Part shown: piece after piece, positions 53,954 through 63,525 of the stretch
Position numbering within the stretch: position 1 is the stretch's first letter
Layout: every line of letters begins with the position of its first letter
DNA from: Corynebacterium ulceribovis DSM 45146
GTDB lineage: Bacteria; Actinomycetota; Actinomycetes; Mycobacteriales; Mycobacteriaceae
Reading direction: 5' to 3'
NCBI RefSeq assembly: GCF_000372445.1
Contig: NZ_AQUY01000002.1
Span: forward strand, 275,561-339,560
DNA: 64,000 nt
Program-made: the position numbers and the translations under genes
The notes under the pieces: generated by a model
Database searches by the model: none
What the model was told of the DNA's origin: nothing
The model's input: only the letters and a program-made list of their open reading frames with translations

Positions 53954-54706
53954 ATGAGCCTGCCTGTTTTCATTGCGGACGCCTTGCCGGAAACCTTAGG
54001 GCCGCAGGGAGTCAGCACAGTGCTTATTGACGGAGCGGAAGGCCGACATGCTGCTACCGTCAAACGGCTCAAAGTGGGCGAAGCGGTTCAGTTAACAGAT
54101 GGTCGTGACCGTCGGGCAACGGGCACCATCAGCGAAGTTCGCGGCAAAACAGCCATTGCAGTAGCAGTGACTGAGCTGGCGGATGTACTGCGACCAGGAC
54201 CAGAAATCACCGTCGTGCAGGCGATCCCAAAGGGCGAACGCGGTGAGCTTTCCGTGGACCTGATGACACAAGCTGGCGTTGACCGGATTGTGATCTGGCA
54301 GGCGGCGCGCTGCATCGCCAGATGGTCCGGTCCGAAGCAAGAAAAGGGCCGAGACAAGTGGGCGGCCACTGCCCGCGAAGCAGCTAAGCAGGCCCGCCGA
54401 TCCTGGATTCCAGAGGTCAGTGGCCCCGCGACGACTGCGGACGTCAAAAAGCTCATTGCTGAGGTGGATACCGCGCTGGTACTGCACGAAACCGCGGCGA
54501 CCCCGCTGACACAGGTGCCGTTGCCGGAATCGGGGCATATTGTTCTGATTGTCGGGCCAGAAGGCGGCGTCACGGAGGAAGAGATCGCGGCTTTTACCGA
54601 GGCGGGCGCCCGAAGTGTGGTGCTGGGGCCACAGGTGTTGCGCAGTGCGGCGGCTGGGGCAGTGGCGTTGGGGGCACTGGGTGCGCTGACCCCACGCTGG
54701 GACTGA
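53954..54706 (+). CDS. rsmE: 16S rRNA (uracil(1498)-N(3))-methyltransferase
   Basis: SPOUT-family methyltransferase that methylates U1498 in the decoding centre. 250 residues. The N-terminal PUA-like part includes GRHAATVKRLKVGEAVQLTD. The SAM-binding knot has IPKGERGELSVDLMTQAGVD, IVLIVGPEGGVTEEEIAAF and LGPQVLRSAAAGAVALGAL, all family hallmarks. agaagg lies before the ATG; the TTG at 53948 is not needed. It lies 18 bases after dnaJ2. Confidence 0.94.
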   Translation: MSLPVFIADALPETLGPQGVSTVLIDGAEGRHAATVKRLKVGEAVQLTDGRDRRATGTISEVRGKTAIAVAVTELADVLRPGPEITVVQAIPKGERGELSVDLMTQAGVDRIVIWQAARCIARWSGPKQEKGRDKWAATAREAAKQARRSWIPEVSGPATTADVKKLIAEVDTALVLHETAATPLTQVPLPESGHIVLIVGPEGGVTEEEIAAFTEAGARSVVLGPQVLRSAAAGAVALGALGALTPRWD

Positions 54707-54823
54707 CTCGGCAGTGATGGGTGCAGCTACCCGACTAAGCTTGAGAAAAACAATTACTAGCGAGTTAAGGCAGGCGAGTTCAAAATAGCAACGGACAGCC
54801 AAAATTCCACCGTCACCACCATC

Positions 54824-55792
54824 GTGCATTTGGAACCGGAATACGCACAGACTGTGTTAGGTATTGCCGACGCCAACCTGCGGGTGGTGGAGAATTTACT
54901 CGGCGCCGCTATCCATGTGCGCGGTACGAAAGTCACCGTCAACGGCAGTAAAGCCCAAACCGCGGTGGCTATCCGGGTGTTCCGGGAAATGCAGGCGATG
55001 GCAAAACGCGGCCATGAACTATCCCGCGAATCGGTCACCCGCCTGGTGTCGATGGTGTCGGCGGAGGCGCCACAGTCAGTGGCAGCGCAGTTAGCCGGGG
55101 AGATTATTCGCCGCCGAGGCAAAGTAGTGCGGCCGAAGACTGCGGGCCAAGCCGACTATGTCGAAGCGATTGATGACAATACGATTGTGTTTGGCATTGG
55201 CCCTGCCGGTACCGGTAAGACCTATTTGGCGGTTGCGAAAGCGGTGCAGGCGCTGCAGAACAAAGAGGCGGAGCGGATTATCCTGTCCCGCCCTGCAGTG
55301 GAAGCCGGGGAGAACCTGGGTTTCCTGCCAGGCACTCTCCACGAGAAGATTGACCCGTATCTGCGGCCGTTGCATGACGCACTGCGCGACATGATGGACC
55401 CGGAAATTATTCCGAAGCTGATGGAGTCCGGAGTCATTGAGGTGGCGCCGCTGGCATATATGCGTGGCCGTACGCTCAATAATGCGTTTGTCATCCTGGA
55501 TGAGGCTCAAAACACCACCCCGGCGCAGATGAAGATGTTCCTGACCCGCCTGGGGTTTGGCACCAAGATGGTTGTCACCGGTGATATTTCGCAGGTAGAC
55601 CTGCCTGGTGGGCAAAAGTCGGGGCTGCGGGTGGTGCGCCATATCCTCGAGGGGCTGGATGGGATTCACTTCGCTGACCTCGGCAGCGCCGACGTGGTGC
55701 GGCATAATTTGGTGTCGGCAATTGTCGACGCGTACGACCGTCACGACAATGAAACCGAAGCACGCAACAAGGCCGCCAAGAAGGGCAAATAG
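54824..55792 (+). CDS. phoH: PhoH family ATPase
   Basis: Cytosolic P-loop ATPase related to helicase domains, associated with YbeY in RNA/rRNA metabolism. At least 322 residues. Walker A is [14 protein letters not shown] at about 125-138, Walker [16 protein letters not shown], followed by [14 protein letters not shown]. The start is a problem. GTG 54824 has no ribosome-binding site and trims the conserved N-terminus, while the frame is open back to 54761 without any ATG, GTG or TTG. Homologues have extra residues here, and an ATA at 54785 preceded by aaggcaggcgag is a possible non-canonical start. phoH, ybeY and corC are contiguous. Confidence 0.92.
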   Translation: MHLEPEYAQTVLGIADANLRVVENLLGAAIHVRGTKVTVNGSKAQTAVAIRVFREMQAMAKRGHELSRESVTRLVSMVSAEAPQSVAAQLAGEIIRRRGKVVRPKTAGQADYVEAIDDNTIVFGIGPAGTGKTYLAVAKAVQALQNKEAERIILSRPAVEAGENLGFLPGTLHEKIDPYLRPLHDALRDMMDPEIIPKLMESGVIEVAPLAYMRGRTLNNAFVILDEAQNTTPAQMKMFLTRLGFGTKMVVTGDISQVDLPGGQKSGLRVVRHILEGLDGIHFADLGSADVVRHNLVSAIVDAYDRHDNETEARNKAAKKGK

Positions 55793-55794
55793 TC

Positions 55795-56355
55795 ATGAGC
55801 ATTGAGGTTTTTAACGAGTCCGGTGTCGGCGTCAATGAAGAATCGCTCATTGACGTTGCCAAATATGCGCTGACCCGGATGGACGTTCACCCAGCGGTGG
55901 AAATGTCGATCCATATTGTCACCTCGGACGTCATTGCGGACCTGCATCTGCGGTGGTTGGACCTGGAAGGGCCAACGGACGTGATGAGCTTCCCGATGGA
56001 TGAGCTGACCCCAGGATCCGGCCGACCGGATGCGAAAACCCCAGAAGGGGCGATGCTGGGCGACATTGTGCTGTGCCCAGAGTTCGCTGCCCGACAAGCT
56101 GAGAAAGCGGACCACCCACTAGCGCATGAACTGGTGCTGTTGACGGTGCACGGGGTGTTGCATCTGCTCGGCTATGACCACATTGAGCCAGATGATGAGC
56201 AGCGGATGTTCGCACTGCAAAACGAACTGCTCAGCGACTGGTATGACGATATTGACCGCCGCGGCGTGGAGTTCCACGATAAGCCGATTAACCCAGGTGC
56301 CTTCCCGTCAGCCGCGGAGCGTGAAGCATTGGATGATGTGCTGGATGAAGAGTAA
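55795..56355 (+). CDS. ybeY: Endoribonuclease YbeY (rRNA maturation factor)
   Basis: Zinc-dependent endoribonuclease involved in 16S rRNA 3' end maturation and ribosome quality control. 186 residues. The zinc-binding motif [11 protein letters not shown] at 119-129 is intact, and [11 protein letters not shown] is also characteristic. The C-terminal ~30 residues extend beyond the E. coli length. ATG two bases after the phoH stop; it ends with TAATG overlap to corC. Confidence 0.95.
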   Translation: MSIEVFNESGVGVNEESLIDVAKYALTRMDVHPAVEMSIHIVTSDVIADLHLRWLDLEGPTDVMSFPMDELTPGSGRPDAKTPEGAMLGDIVLCPEFAARQAEKADHPLAHELVLLTVHGVLHLLGYDHIEPDDEQRMFALQNELLSDWYDDIDRRGVEFHDKPINPGAFPSAAEREALDDVLDEE

Positions 56356-57701
56356 TGGTCGTTGACCTCGGGATGCTAGCGGCAGTGGTTGTGCTGCTGA
56401 CGCTGGCATCGATGATTAATATCACCGAAACCGCGGTCAGCTATGTGGCCCGCACCCGCGTCGAAGAGCTGCACAATACTGGCCATTCGGGGGCGCGGTC
56501 GCTGCTGAATGTGCTGGACCACCGCGCGCAGCACGTCAACCTGTTGGTTCTGCTGCGCACCCTGTGCGAAGTGTCTTCTGCCGTGCTGGTCACCGCACTA
56601 GCTATTGACGCCATTGACTCCTACCCATGGGCGATTGTGGCAGCCATTGTGTCGATGACCTTGGTGTCCTACGTCGGCCTTGGGGTAGTGGCCCGCACAT
56701 TGGGCCGTCAGAACCCGTACACCATCTCCATGCGCGCCGCGATTGTGCTTTCCGGTTTGGCGCAGCTGATTGGGCCAATTTCGGGGTTGTTGATTCGTGT
56801 CGGTTCGGTGGTCACCCCAGGCGGCGGTTTCCGTGATGGGCCATTTGCCACCGAGATCGAGCTGCGCGAAATGGTCGACATTGCCCAGGAACGCGGCATT
56901 GTAGAGTCTGATGAACGCCGCATGATCCAGTCGGTATTCGATTTAGCGTCAACCACGGCCCGCACCGTGATGGTGCCCCGCCCAGAGATGGTGTGGATCG
57001 AGTCGACTCGCCACGCCGGTCAAGCCACCGCGCTGTGTGTGCGCTCGGGGCATTCCCGCATTCCCGTCATCGGCGAATCTGTCGACGATGTCCTCGGTGT
57101 CATCTACCTCAAAGACTTAGTGCAGCAGACCTATAACCTCACTGATGGTGGCCGTAGCGTCAACGTCACTGAAGTGATGCGCCCTGCGGTATTCGTGCCC
57201 GATTCCAAGAACCTGGATGATTTGTTGCAGGATATGCAGGTGGAAAGGTTCCACATCGCCATGCTTGTTGACGAATATGGTGGCATCGCGGGTTTGGTGT
57301 CCATCGAGGACATCTTGGAAGAGATCGTCGGCGAAATCGTTGACGAGTATGACCTGACTGAAACCGCTCCCATTGAAGATCTAGAGGATGGTTCTTTCCG
57401 GGTAGTGACAAAGCTAAGCTTGGAAGAACTGATTGAATTCTGGGAAGACCGGTATGGCGAGAACTTGGTATTTCCAGAAGATGTCACCGATGAAGTCGAC
57501 ACTGTTGGCGGTCTGCTGGCTTATGGCCTAGGCCGAGTGCCGTTGCCGGGTTCAGAAGTGCGGTTTGCTGGTTTGAGTTTTGTGGCCGAAGGCCACCGGA
57601 ACCGCCGCGGCCGGATGCGTGTGACGCACGCACTTGTGACTGCCCACCCTGACCCATCGCCAGAAATCTTCGACGGAGAACACGAGGACCGCAATGACTG
57701 A
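56355..57701 (+). CDS. CNNM/CorC-type membrane protein (hemolysin family)
   Basis: A 448-residue protein of the family linked to Mg/Co efflux. The DUF21 (CNNM) membrane domain has about three to four helices in residues 1-165 and begins [20 protein letters not shown]. It contains ITETAVSYVARTRVEEL. Two CBS domains follow (around RTVMVPRPEMVWIESTRHAG and VFVPDSKNLDDLLQDMQVER), then the CorC_HlyC transporter-associated domain (GSFRVVTKLSLEELIEFW, DTVGGLLAYGLGRVPLPGSE). The hemolysin label is historical. It overlaps ybeY by one base and era by 8 bases. Confidence 0.93.
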   Translation: MVVDLGMLAAVVVLLTLASMINITETAVSYVARTRVEELHNTGHSGARSLLNVLDHRAQHVNLLVLLRTLCEVSSAVLVTALAIDAIDSYPWAIVAAIVSMTLVSYVGLGVVARTLGRQNPYTISMRAAIVLSGLAQLIGPISGLLIRVGSVVTPGGGFRDGPFATEIELREMVDIAQERGIVESDERRMIQSVFDLASTTARTVMVPRPEMVWIESTRHAGQATALCVRSGHSRIPVIGESVDDVLGVIYLKDLVQQTYNLTDGGRSVNVTEVMRPAVFVPDSKNLDDLLQDMQVERFHIAMLVDEYGGIAGLVSIEDILEEIVGEIVDEYDLTETAPIEDLEDGSFRVVTKLSLEELIEFWEDRYGENLVFPEDVTDEVDTVGGLLAYGLGRVPLPGSEVRFAGLSFVAEGHRNRRGRMRVTHALVTAHPDPSPEIFDGEHEDRND

Positions 57702-58704
57702 ATCTGATCAATTTGACCTGTCGGAGTTCAACACCACCGACGGCGTTGCCATCGACATGGACGACATCGGCGACCTTGCCGGGACGGCGGACCAGTTTGC
57801 CGCGCCGGAAGACTTCCGGTCGGGGTTTGTGGCTTTCGTCGGCCGGCCAAACACCGGCAAGTCCACACTCACCAATGCTCTGGTGGGGCAGAAAATTGCG
57901 ATCACCGCGAACCAGCCGGAAACGACCCGGCACCCAATCCGTGGTGTGGTACACCGCCCGATGGCGCAGCTTGTGCTCGTCGATACGCCCGGTTTGCACC
58001 GGCCGCGCACGCTTCTCGGTAAGCGTCTGAATGAGGTGGTTGAAGACACCTACTCTGACGTGGACCTGATTGCGCTGTGCATTCCGGCGAACGAAAAAAT
58101 TGGTCCTGGTGACCGATGGATCCTGGAATCGGTGCAGAAGCTAGCGCCGAAGGTGAAGCTGATGGGCATTGTCACCAAGATTGACCAGGCGGGCCGGGAC
58201 CAAGTCGGTATGCAGCTGATGGAACTGCATGCGCTGCTCGGCGGTGAATGCGAAGTGGTGCCAGTGTCCGCGAAGGACGCGGCGAACTTGGACACCCTCG
58301 TCGACGTGGTGGCAGAGCAGCTTCCGGAAGGACCGAAGTTCTACCCAGATGGGCACGTGACGGATGAGGGCACCGAAAAGCGCATGGCCGAGCTGATTCG
58401 TGAGGCCGCGCTGACGGGGCTGCGCGATGAGCTGCCACACTCGGTGGCCGTCGACATTGAAGAGGCACATCCGGATGAAGATAAACCACATGTGATGGTT
58501 GTCCGTGCGGTGATTTATGTGGAACGTTCGGGACAGAAGATGATTCTGCAGGGCCGGGACGGCAACCGGATGCGGTCAATTGTGCAGCGCGCCCGGAAAG
58601 AAATCATGGCGCTGCTGGACAGTTCCGTATTCTTGGACCTGCACATTAAGGTGCTCAAGGACTGGCAGTCTGACCCGAAGCAGCTGGGCCGACTGGGCTT
58701 CTAG
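57694..58704 (+). CDS. era: GTPase Era
   Basis: Ribosome-assembly GTPase that binds the 3' end of 16S rRNA. 336 residues. P-loop GRPNTGKST at 50-58, ITANQPETTRHPIRGVVH as switch I, DTPGL as G3 and TKID as G4. The C-terminal KH domain has the motif RDGNRMRSIVQRARKEIMAL. The first ~40 residues form an acidic extension (DQFDLSEFNTTDGVAIDMDD) beyond the E. coli protein, seen in other corynebacteria. Start codon ATG overlaps the corC stop. Confidence 0.96.
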   Translation: MTESDQFDLSEFNTTDGVAIDMDDIGDLAGTADQFAAPEDFRSGFVAFVGRPNTGKSTLTNALVGQKIAITANQPETTRHPIRGVVHRPMAQLVLVDTPGLHRPRTLLGKRLNEVVEDTYSDVDLIALCIPANEKIGPGDRWILESVQKLAPKVKLMGIVTKIDQAGRDQVGMQLMELHALLGGECEVVPVSAKDAANLDTLVDVVAEQLPEGPKFYPDGHVTDEGTEKRMAELIREAALTGLRDELPHSVAVDIEEAHPDEDKPHVMVVRAVIYVERSGQKMILQGRDGNRMRSIVQRARKEIMALLDSSVFLDLHIKVLKDWQSDPKQLGRLGF

Positions 58705-58725
58705 CTGGGGGTTAGCTGGTTTTCT

Positions 58726-59493
58726 ATGCGTGGGTATCGGGATCGAGCGCTGGTGGTCCGCCGCTATCAGCTCGGTGAAGCAGACCGCATTTTAGTGCTG
58801 CTGACCCAGGACCATGGGCTGGTGCGGGCGGTAGCTAAAGGTGTGCGCCGCACTCGCAGCCGATTTGGCTCTCGGCTTGACCCCTTCACCGACATTGACG
58901 TCCAGCTTTACCCCGGCCGCAGTTTAGCGACCATCACTCAGGCCGACACCGTGGAAACCTGGGCGGCGGCCATTGTGGATGATTACCCGAAGTACACCGC
59001 AGCCTGTGCAGTACTTGAGTCGGCGGAACGTTTTGCCGCCGAGGTGCATGGCCCACAGCATGAATTGTGGCAACTCACGCGGGCTGCGTTGGCTGAAATT
59101 GCCCGCACCATCCGGATGCCGGCGCTGGTGCTGGACTCCTACTTGCTCAAAGCGATGGGGCTTGCAGGGTGGCAGCCGTCGCTGGTGGACTGTAGCCAGT
59201 GCGGCGCGCCGGGCCCACATACCGCGTTTCATGCGCCCAGCGGTGGGGCAGTGTGTGTGCAATGCCGACCACCAGGCGCCGCAACTCCGCCACCGGAAGC
59301 TGTTCGGTTGATGTGGTGGCTGGCCAATGACGCGTGGCCCGCTGTCGATGCAGCCGCAACTGAGCCAGGATTTATGGATATTGTCGCGCGCGCTCGGACG
59401 TTGGTGCAGGGTTTGGTGCAGTGGCATTTGGAACGCGGAGTGCGGGCACTGAACTTCGTTGAGGTGCAGATGCCTGGCACAATGAACACGTGA
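58726..59493 (+). CDS. recO: DNA repair protein RecO
   Basis: Recombination mediator that helps RecA load on SSB-coated DNA. 255 residues. N-terminal OB fold ([40 protein letters not shown]). The zinc-finger cysteines are in [18 protein letters not shown] and [11 protein letters not shown] 58726, 22 bases after era; the stop overlaps the uppS GTG (GTGA). Confidence 0.94.
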   Translation: MRGYRDRALVVRRYQLGEADRILVLLTQDHGLVRAVAKGVRRTRSRFGSRLDPFTDIDVQLYPGRSLATITQADTVETWAAAIVDDYPKYTAACAVLESAERFAAEVHGPQHELWQLTRAALAEIARTIRMPALVLDSYLLKAMGLAGWQPSLVDCSQCGAPGPHTAFHAPSGGAVCVQCRPPGAATPPPEAVRLMWWLANDAWPAVDAAATEPGFMDIVARARTLVQGLVQWHLERGVRALNFVEVQMPGTMNT

Positions 59494-60269
59494 GTGAGGA
59501 ACAAGTGACTGAGCAGCACGCAGCAACTTCCCCGGAATCCCATCCGGCATTGACGATTCCGCAGGAGTTCATCCCGAAGCATATTGCGCTGGTGATGGAT
59601 GGCAATGGTCGATGGGCGCAGGAACGTGGCTTGCCGCGCACCGAGGGCCATAAACGTGGCGAACAGGTGCTGATGAATGCGGTAGATGCCTGCCGGGAAC
59701 TGGGCGTGGAGTACCTGTCGGCGTATGCGTTTTCGACGGAGAACTGGCGGCGCTCCCCGGATGAAGTCCGCTTCCTCATGGGCTTTAATCGCGATGTGCT
59801 GCGTCGTCGGCTCGATGAGCTGCACAGCAAAAATGTGCGCGTGCGCTGGGCTGGCCGCCGACCGCGACTGTGGCGGGTGGTGATTCGGGAGCTCGAGCGG
59901 GCCGAAAAGATCACGGCGAATAACACCGGCCTGACCTTGACGATGTGCGTTAATTATGGCGGCCGGGCCGAAATCACTGATGGAATCCGTTCGCTTGTTG
60001 ACGATGTGCAGTCTGGGAAACTACGCCGACTCGATATCACCGAGGACGTAGTGAGCCGCTACATGTATGTCCCAGAGATGCCAGATGTCGACTTGTTTTT
60101 GCGGCCATCGGGGGAGATGCGCACCTCGAATTTCCTGCCGTGGCAGTCGGTGTACGCCGAGATGGTGTACCAGCATGTGCTGTTCCCGGACTTTACCCGC
60201 GAGCACCTGTTTGATGCGGTGAGCGAATTTGCGCGCCGCGACCGACGTTTCGGTGGCGTGAAAAAATAA
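59490..60269 (+). CDS. uppS: Cis-prenyltransferase (isoprenyl/decaprenyl diphosphate synthase)
   Basis: Builds the long Z-polyprenyl diphosphate used as lipid carrier for peptidoglycan and arabinogalactan. 259 residues. The active site is [20 protein letters not shown] with the essential Asp, plus [12 protein letters not shown]. The C-terminal substrate-binding signature is [20 protein letters not shown]. Start GTG 59490 overlaps the recO stop by GTGA. In mycobacteria the recO-linked gene is the decaprenyl diphosphate synthase, so chain length C50 is inferred from position. Confidence 0.94.
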   Translation: MSEEQVTEQHAATSPESHPALTIPQEFIPKHIALVMDGNGRWAQERGLPRTEGHKRGEQVLMNAVDACRELGVEYLSAYAFSTENWRRSPDEVRFLMGFNRDVLRRRLDELHSKNVRVRWAGRRPRLWRVVIRELERAEKITANNTGLTLTMCVNYGGRAEITDGIRSLVDDVQSGKLRRLDITEDVVSRYMYVPEMPDVDLFLRPSGEMRTSNFLPWQSVYAEMVYQHVLFPDFTREHLFDAVSEFARRDRRFGGVKK

Positions 60270-60292
60270 CCCCGTGCTAAATAACCCCGTGC
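60265..60292 (+). repeat. 15-bp tandem repeat spanning the uppS stop
   Basis: aataaccccgtgc occurs twice with a 15-base period (60265-60277 and 60280-60292); the first copy carries the uppS stop codon. Looks like a small local duplication. Confidence 0.8.
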
Positions 60293-60295
60293 CGA

Positions 60296-60322
60296 AGTAG
60301 CGGCGCGCACACGGCCGCTACT
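60296..60322. terminator. Hairpin between convergent uppS and zur
   Basis: agtagcggc and gccgctact form a perfect 9-bp stem around gcgcacacg. There is no T run on either side, so it is at best a factor-assisted bidirectional terminator. It ends 4 bases before the zur stop. Confidence 0.4.
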
Positions 60323-60325
60323 GGT

Positions 60326-60799
60326 CTACTTCTTCTCGTCCTCGGAGCATTCGGCACAGACGCCGAATACTTCGGCGACATGGCCAGTTTTGGTGTAGCC
60401 GTTTTGCTCGGCAAGTTGTTCCGCCCAGGCTTCCACTGGGCCACCGTCGATTTCTACGCTGGCGGAACATTCCGTGCACACTAGGTGATGGTGATGTTCA
60501 TTGCTCTCGCAGAACCGGTATTTTGCTTCCCCTTGCTGGTTGAACAAAACGTCAACAAGCTCTAAATCGGCCATGGCCTGCAACGTCCGGTAGACGGTAG
60601 CCAACCCCACCTTGGTGCCCTGCGAGAGCAATTTATTGTGGACCTCTTTGGCCGACAAGAAACGTTCTTCTTGGGTGAGAACCTGGTAGACGGCGTCGCG
60701 CTGCTTGGTATTGCGGGCTCCCAGGCGCGGGGCCTTCTGCTCGGAGCGGTCGACGCCCTCAGGACCAGTAGCTGAAGCAGGAGACGAAGCAGATGACAT
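60326..60799 (-). CDS. zur: Fur-family zinc uptake regulator Zur
   Basis: Metal-sensing repressor of zinc uptake genes. 157 residues: a ~30-residue Ser/Ala-rich start, a winged helix (NTKQRDAVYQVLTQEERFLS, GLATVYRTLQAMADLELVDV), then the metal site FCESNEHHHHLVCTECSASV with the CxxC structural zinc pair and CAEC near the end. Position between uppS and glyS is that of FurB/Zur in mycobacteria and corynebacteria. There, an ArsR-type gene usually precedes it; here it is absent. gagg lies 8 bases before the ATG. Divergent from glyS. Confidence 0.93.
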   Translation of the reverse strand: MSSASSPASATGPEGVDRSEQKAPRLGARNTKQRDAVYQVLTQEERFLSAKEVHNKLLSQGTKVGLATVYRTLQAMADLELVDVLFNQQGEAKYRFCESNEHHHHLVCTECSASVEIDGGPVEAWAEQLAEQNGYTKTGHVAEVFGVCAECSEDEKK

Positions 60800-60923
60800 T
60801 GTTGATACCTCAAACTTTCACTTGTCAAAAGAATACGTCGGCCTGACTGCATCGGTGCAATCGGTGACAATATAGGGTTGTTCGTGTATGTCTAAACGCT
60901 AAGTTGGATGAAGGAGACGCCCC

Positions 60924-62309
60924 GTGGCTGACAAGTCGATTGTCGATACCGTTGCAAACCTGGCCAAGCGCCGAGGTCTGGTCTACCCCTGTGGTGAGAT
61001 CTACGGCGGTACTCGCTCTGCCTGGGACTACGGTCCACTCGGCGTAGAGCTGAAGGAAAACATCAAACGCCAGTGGTGGCGCACCTTCGTACAGGCACGC
61101 GCCGACGTTGTCGGCTTGGACTCGTCCATCATCCTGCCGCGCCAAGTGTGGGAAGCATCCGGCCACGTGGCAACCTTCACCGACCCACTGGTCGAATCGC
61201 TGCACACCCACAAGCGCTACCGCGCTGACCACCTGCTGGAGGCCTACGAAGCTAAGCACGGCCACCCACCAGCAAACGGCCTGGCCGACATCAACGACCC
61301 AGAAACCGGCCAGCCAGGTAACTGGACTGAACCAAAGCTGTTCTCCGGCCTGATGCGCACCTACCTCGGTGCCGTCGCTGACGAAGAAGGCCTGGCATAC
61401 CTGCGCCCAGAAACCGCGCAGGGTATCTTCACGAACTTCAAGAACGTGATGACGACCTCCCGTGTGAAGCCACCATTTGGCATCGCGCAGATTGGTAAGG
61501 CGTTCCGTAACGAAATCACCCCAGGTAACTTCATTTTCCGTACTCGTGAATTCGAGCAGATGGAAATTGAGTACTTCGTGCCGGAAGACCAGGCAACCGA
61601 GAAGTTCGACGAATGGGTCGACGCGTGCTGGAACTGGTTCGTTGACCTGGGTATCAACCCAGAGAACATTCGCAAGTTTGATGTGCCAGACGGCGAGCGT
61701 GCCCACTACTCCAAGCGCACCATTGACTTCGAATACCGTTTCCACTTCAAGGGCAACGAGTGGGGCGAACTGATGGGTGTGGCCAACCGCACCGACTACG
61801 ACCTGGCATGCCACACCGAGCACTCCGTGGAAGACATGCGCTACCACGACCAAGTCACCGGCGAGAAGTACCACCCATGGGTGATTGAGCCGTCCTTCGG
61901 CCTGACTCGCTCCCTGATGGCCTTCCTGGTTGACGCATACGACGAAGAAGAAGTGCCAAACGCCAAGGGCGGTACCGATACCCGTACCGTGCTGCGTCTA
62001 GACCCACGCCTGTCGCCAATCAAGGTCGCGGTGCTGCCACTGTCGAAGAAGGACACCCTGACCCCAACCGCAGAGAAGATTGCCGCTGACCTGCGCAAGC
62101 TGTGGAACGTCGACTATGACACCTCCGGTGCGATTGGTCGCCGTTACCGCCGCCAGGACGAAATCGGTACCCCATTCTGCGTGACCGTCGACTTCGACTC
62201 GCTGGAAGACGGCGCTGTGACTGTCCGTGAGCGTGACACCATGGCCCAGGAACGCGTGGCTATCGACCAGCTGCAGTCCTACCTGGCTGCCCGCCTCGTC
62301 GGCTGCTAA
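60924..62309 (+). CDS. glyS: Glycyl-tRNA synthetase (alpha2 type)
   Basis: Class II aminoacyl-tRNA synthetase charging tRNA-Gly. 461 residues, the homodimeric eukaryote/archaea-like form used by actinobacteria. Signatures are [20 protein letters not shown], motif 2 [20 protein letters not shown], and motif 3 [19 protein letters not shown]. The anticodon-binding domain is at the C-terminus ([19 protein letters not shown]). GTG start with aaggag 7 bases upstream. Prolines are almost all CCA, consistent with high expression. Followed after 18 bases by two unknown genes. Confidence 0.97.
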   Translation: MADKSIVDTVANLAKRRGLVYPCGEIYGGTRSAWDYGPLGVELKENIKRQWWRTFVQARADVVGLDSSIILPRQVWEASGHVATFTDPLVESLHTHKRYRADHLLEAYEAKHGHPPANGLADINDPETGQPGNWTEPKLFSGLMRTYLGAVADEEGLAYLRPETAQGIFTNFKNVMTTSRVKPPFGIAQIGKAFRNEITPGNFIFRTREFEQMEIEYFVPEDQATEKFDEWVDACWNWFVDLGINPENIRKFDVPDGERAHYSKRTIDFEYRFHFKGNEWGELMGVANRTDYDLACHTEHSVEDMRYHDQVTGEKYHPWVIEPSFGLTRSLMAFLVDAYDEEEVPNAKGGTDTRTVLRLDPRLSPIKVAVLPLSKKDTLTPTAEKIAADLRKLWNVDYDTSGAIGRRYRRQDEIGTPFCVTVDFDSLEDGAVTVRERDTMAQERVAIDQLQSYLAARLVGC

Positions 62310-62327
62310 AGGCGAAAGGAAGCGCGC

Positions 62328-63011
62328 ATGACGGAGCCGGACAAGGACCTGGAGCGGGACCTCAACACGAACCCTGAAACCCAGGAAGATCCGTACACGG
62401 ATCTGCCGCAGGCCGCGAAGCTGCCGGATTACGGCATTTACCGCGATGGCGATGCCATTGTGGAAGCGTGGCGCTTTGACGAGCAGTCCGCGGCCGACGG
62501 TCGTACCCACGCGACGCTGATTGCCGCGTCCGGCGACGCCATTGCCACGGTGTCCTCTGGTGAGGGCACCGCCAGCGTGAACACCGATGAAGGCTCGTGG
62601 GAAGTCGACGCGCCAGCTGCTGGCCCGTGGACTATCACCCCGATTGGTGGCGAAGCCATCACTGTGACATCGGCCCAAGCCGTCAAAAAGCTCACTGACG
62701 CAAAGAACTTTGCGGTCTCAGGTATTGGTGACGGCATGGTGGTGACCCGGGAATCGTCCTCGCAGTTCGTATTTGAGACCGTGCATGGCGAAAAACTGGG
62801 ACAGTTCACCTCCGCGGACCGCGCCGTGCGCAACCCACGCATCGAGTTCGACACCGACGCTGGCCGAGCCCTGGATACCGACGCCAAGATTGCCGTCGCA
62901 TTTATCGCGCGGCAGCTTATCCACGCGCGGACCGTCTCATCTCGGACTATCGTGATGTGGGTACTGGTCTTTTTGGCAGTAATCGCGTTTCTGTTCTGGC
63001 AGGTGGGATAA
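62328..63011 (+). CDS. Hypothetical protein with C-terminal membrane anchor
   Basis: A 227-residue protein of unknown function. Residues 1-45 are acidic and polar. The body looks beta-rich (TPIGGEAITVTSAQ, GDGMVVTRESSSQFVFETV). One membrane helix lies at the very end (TIVMWVLVFLAVIAFLFWQV), giving a tail-anchored topology with the bulk in the cytoplasm. aaaggaag lies before the ATG. It is cotranscribed with glyS (18-base gap) and with the next gene (ATG one base after the stop), whose beta-rich pattern resembles its own body. Confidence 0.8.
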   Translation: MTEPDKDLERDLNTNPETQEDPYTDLPQAAKLPDYGIYRDGDAIVEAWRFDEQSAADGRTHATLIAASGDAIATVSSGEGTASVNTDEGSWEVDAPAAGPWTITPIGGEAITVTSAQAVKKLTDAKNFAVSGIGDGMVVTRESSSQFVFETVHGEKLGQFTSADRAVRNPRIEFDTDAGRALDTDAKIAVAFIARQLIHARTVSSRTIVMWVLVFLAVIAFLFWQVG

Positions 63012-63012
63012 A

Positions 63013-63519
63013 ATGTCGCGGTGGCAGTGGCAAAACAAGCAGCTTATTGACGAAACGGGCCGCTGTTTGGCCACATACTCCCGCGACCGACTCACCGTGC
63101 TCGCTGACGGGCACGAATTCGTATTCAGCGCGGACCGGAAATTTGGTCCCCGACTGGACGTCACCATGGACCTGCCAGTGACGCTCACGCGCCCCGCCAC
63201 TGGGGAACGCCTAGAGTTGCTGCCGTGCTCGGTACGCACCATGGGACTGACGACATCTCGACTGTCTGTGCAATGCGGCGACCGCGGCTATGTCATTTCC
63301 CGGAAGAAAATTGTGTCCGTGGCCATGCCGATTGCCGGTTCCGACAGTGCCGGCGGGGAAGTGCAAACCGTGGCGCATTGGCAGCGCCACCGCGTGAACC
63401 GACAAGTGGGGATTTCCTGGGTCGGTGACCTAGCGGACACGGAGCCGCAGTTTGTCGACCGACTGTTCTTAGCGTGGGTGCTGCGCCTGGCGTATGGGCC
63501 AGGCGACCTGCGGGTGTAG
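63013..63519 (+). CDS. Hypothetical protein, paired with upstream tail-anchored protein
   Basis: 168 residues, no recognised domain, no signal peptide or membrane helix. The start RWQWQNKQLIDETGRCLATY and later beta-type strings (VLADGHEFVFSADRKFGPRL) give a predominantly beta protein with a helical end (PQFVDRLFLAWVLRLAYG). Its ATG follows the previous stop by one base, so the two proteins are probably made together. Confidence 0.75.
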   Translation: MSRWQWQNKQLIDETGRCLATYSRDRLTVLADGHEFVFSADRKFGPRLDVTMDLPVTLTRPATGERLELLPCSVRTMGLTTSRLSVQCGDRGYVISRKKIVSVAMPIAGSDSAGGEVQTVAHWQRHRVNRQVGISWVGDLADTEPQFVDRLFLAWVLRLAYGPGDLRV

Positions 63520-63525
63520 CTGCGG

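Noticed and set aside
60800-60923. T-box riboswitch before glyS
   Set aside because: The leader is only about 120 bases, shared with the divergent zur promoter, without a T-box core sequence or terminator.
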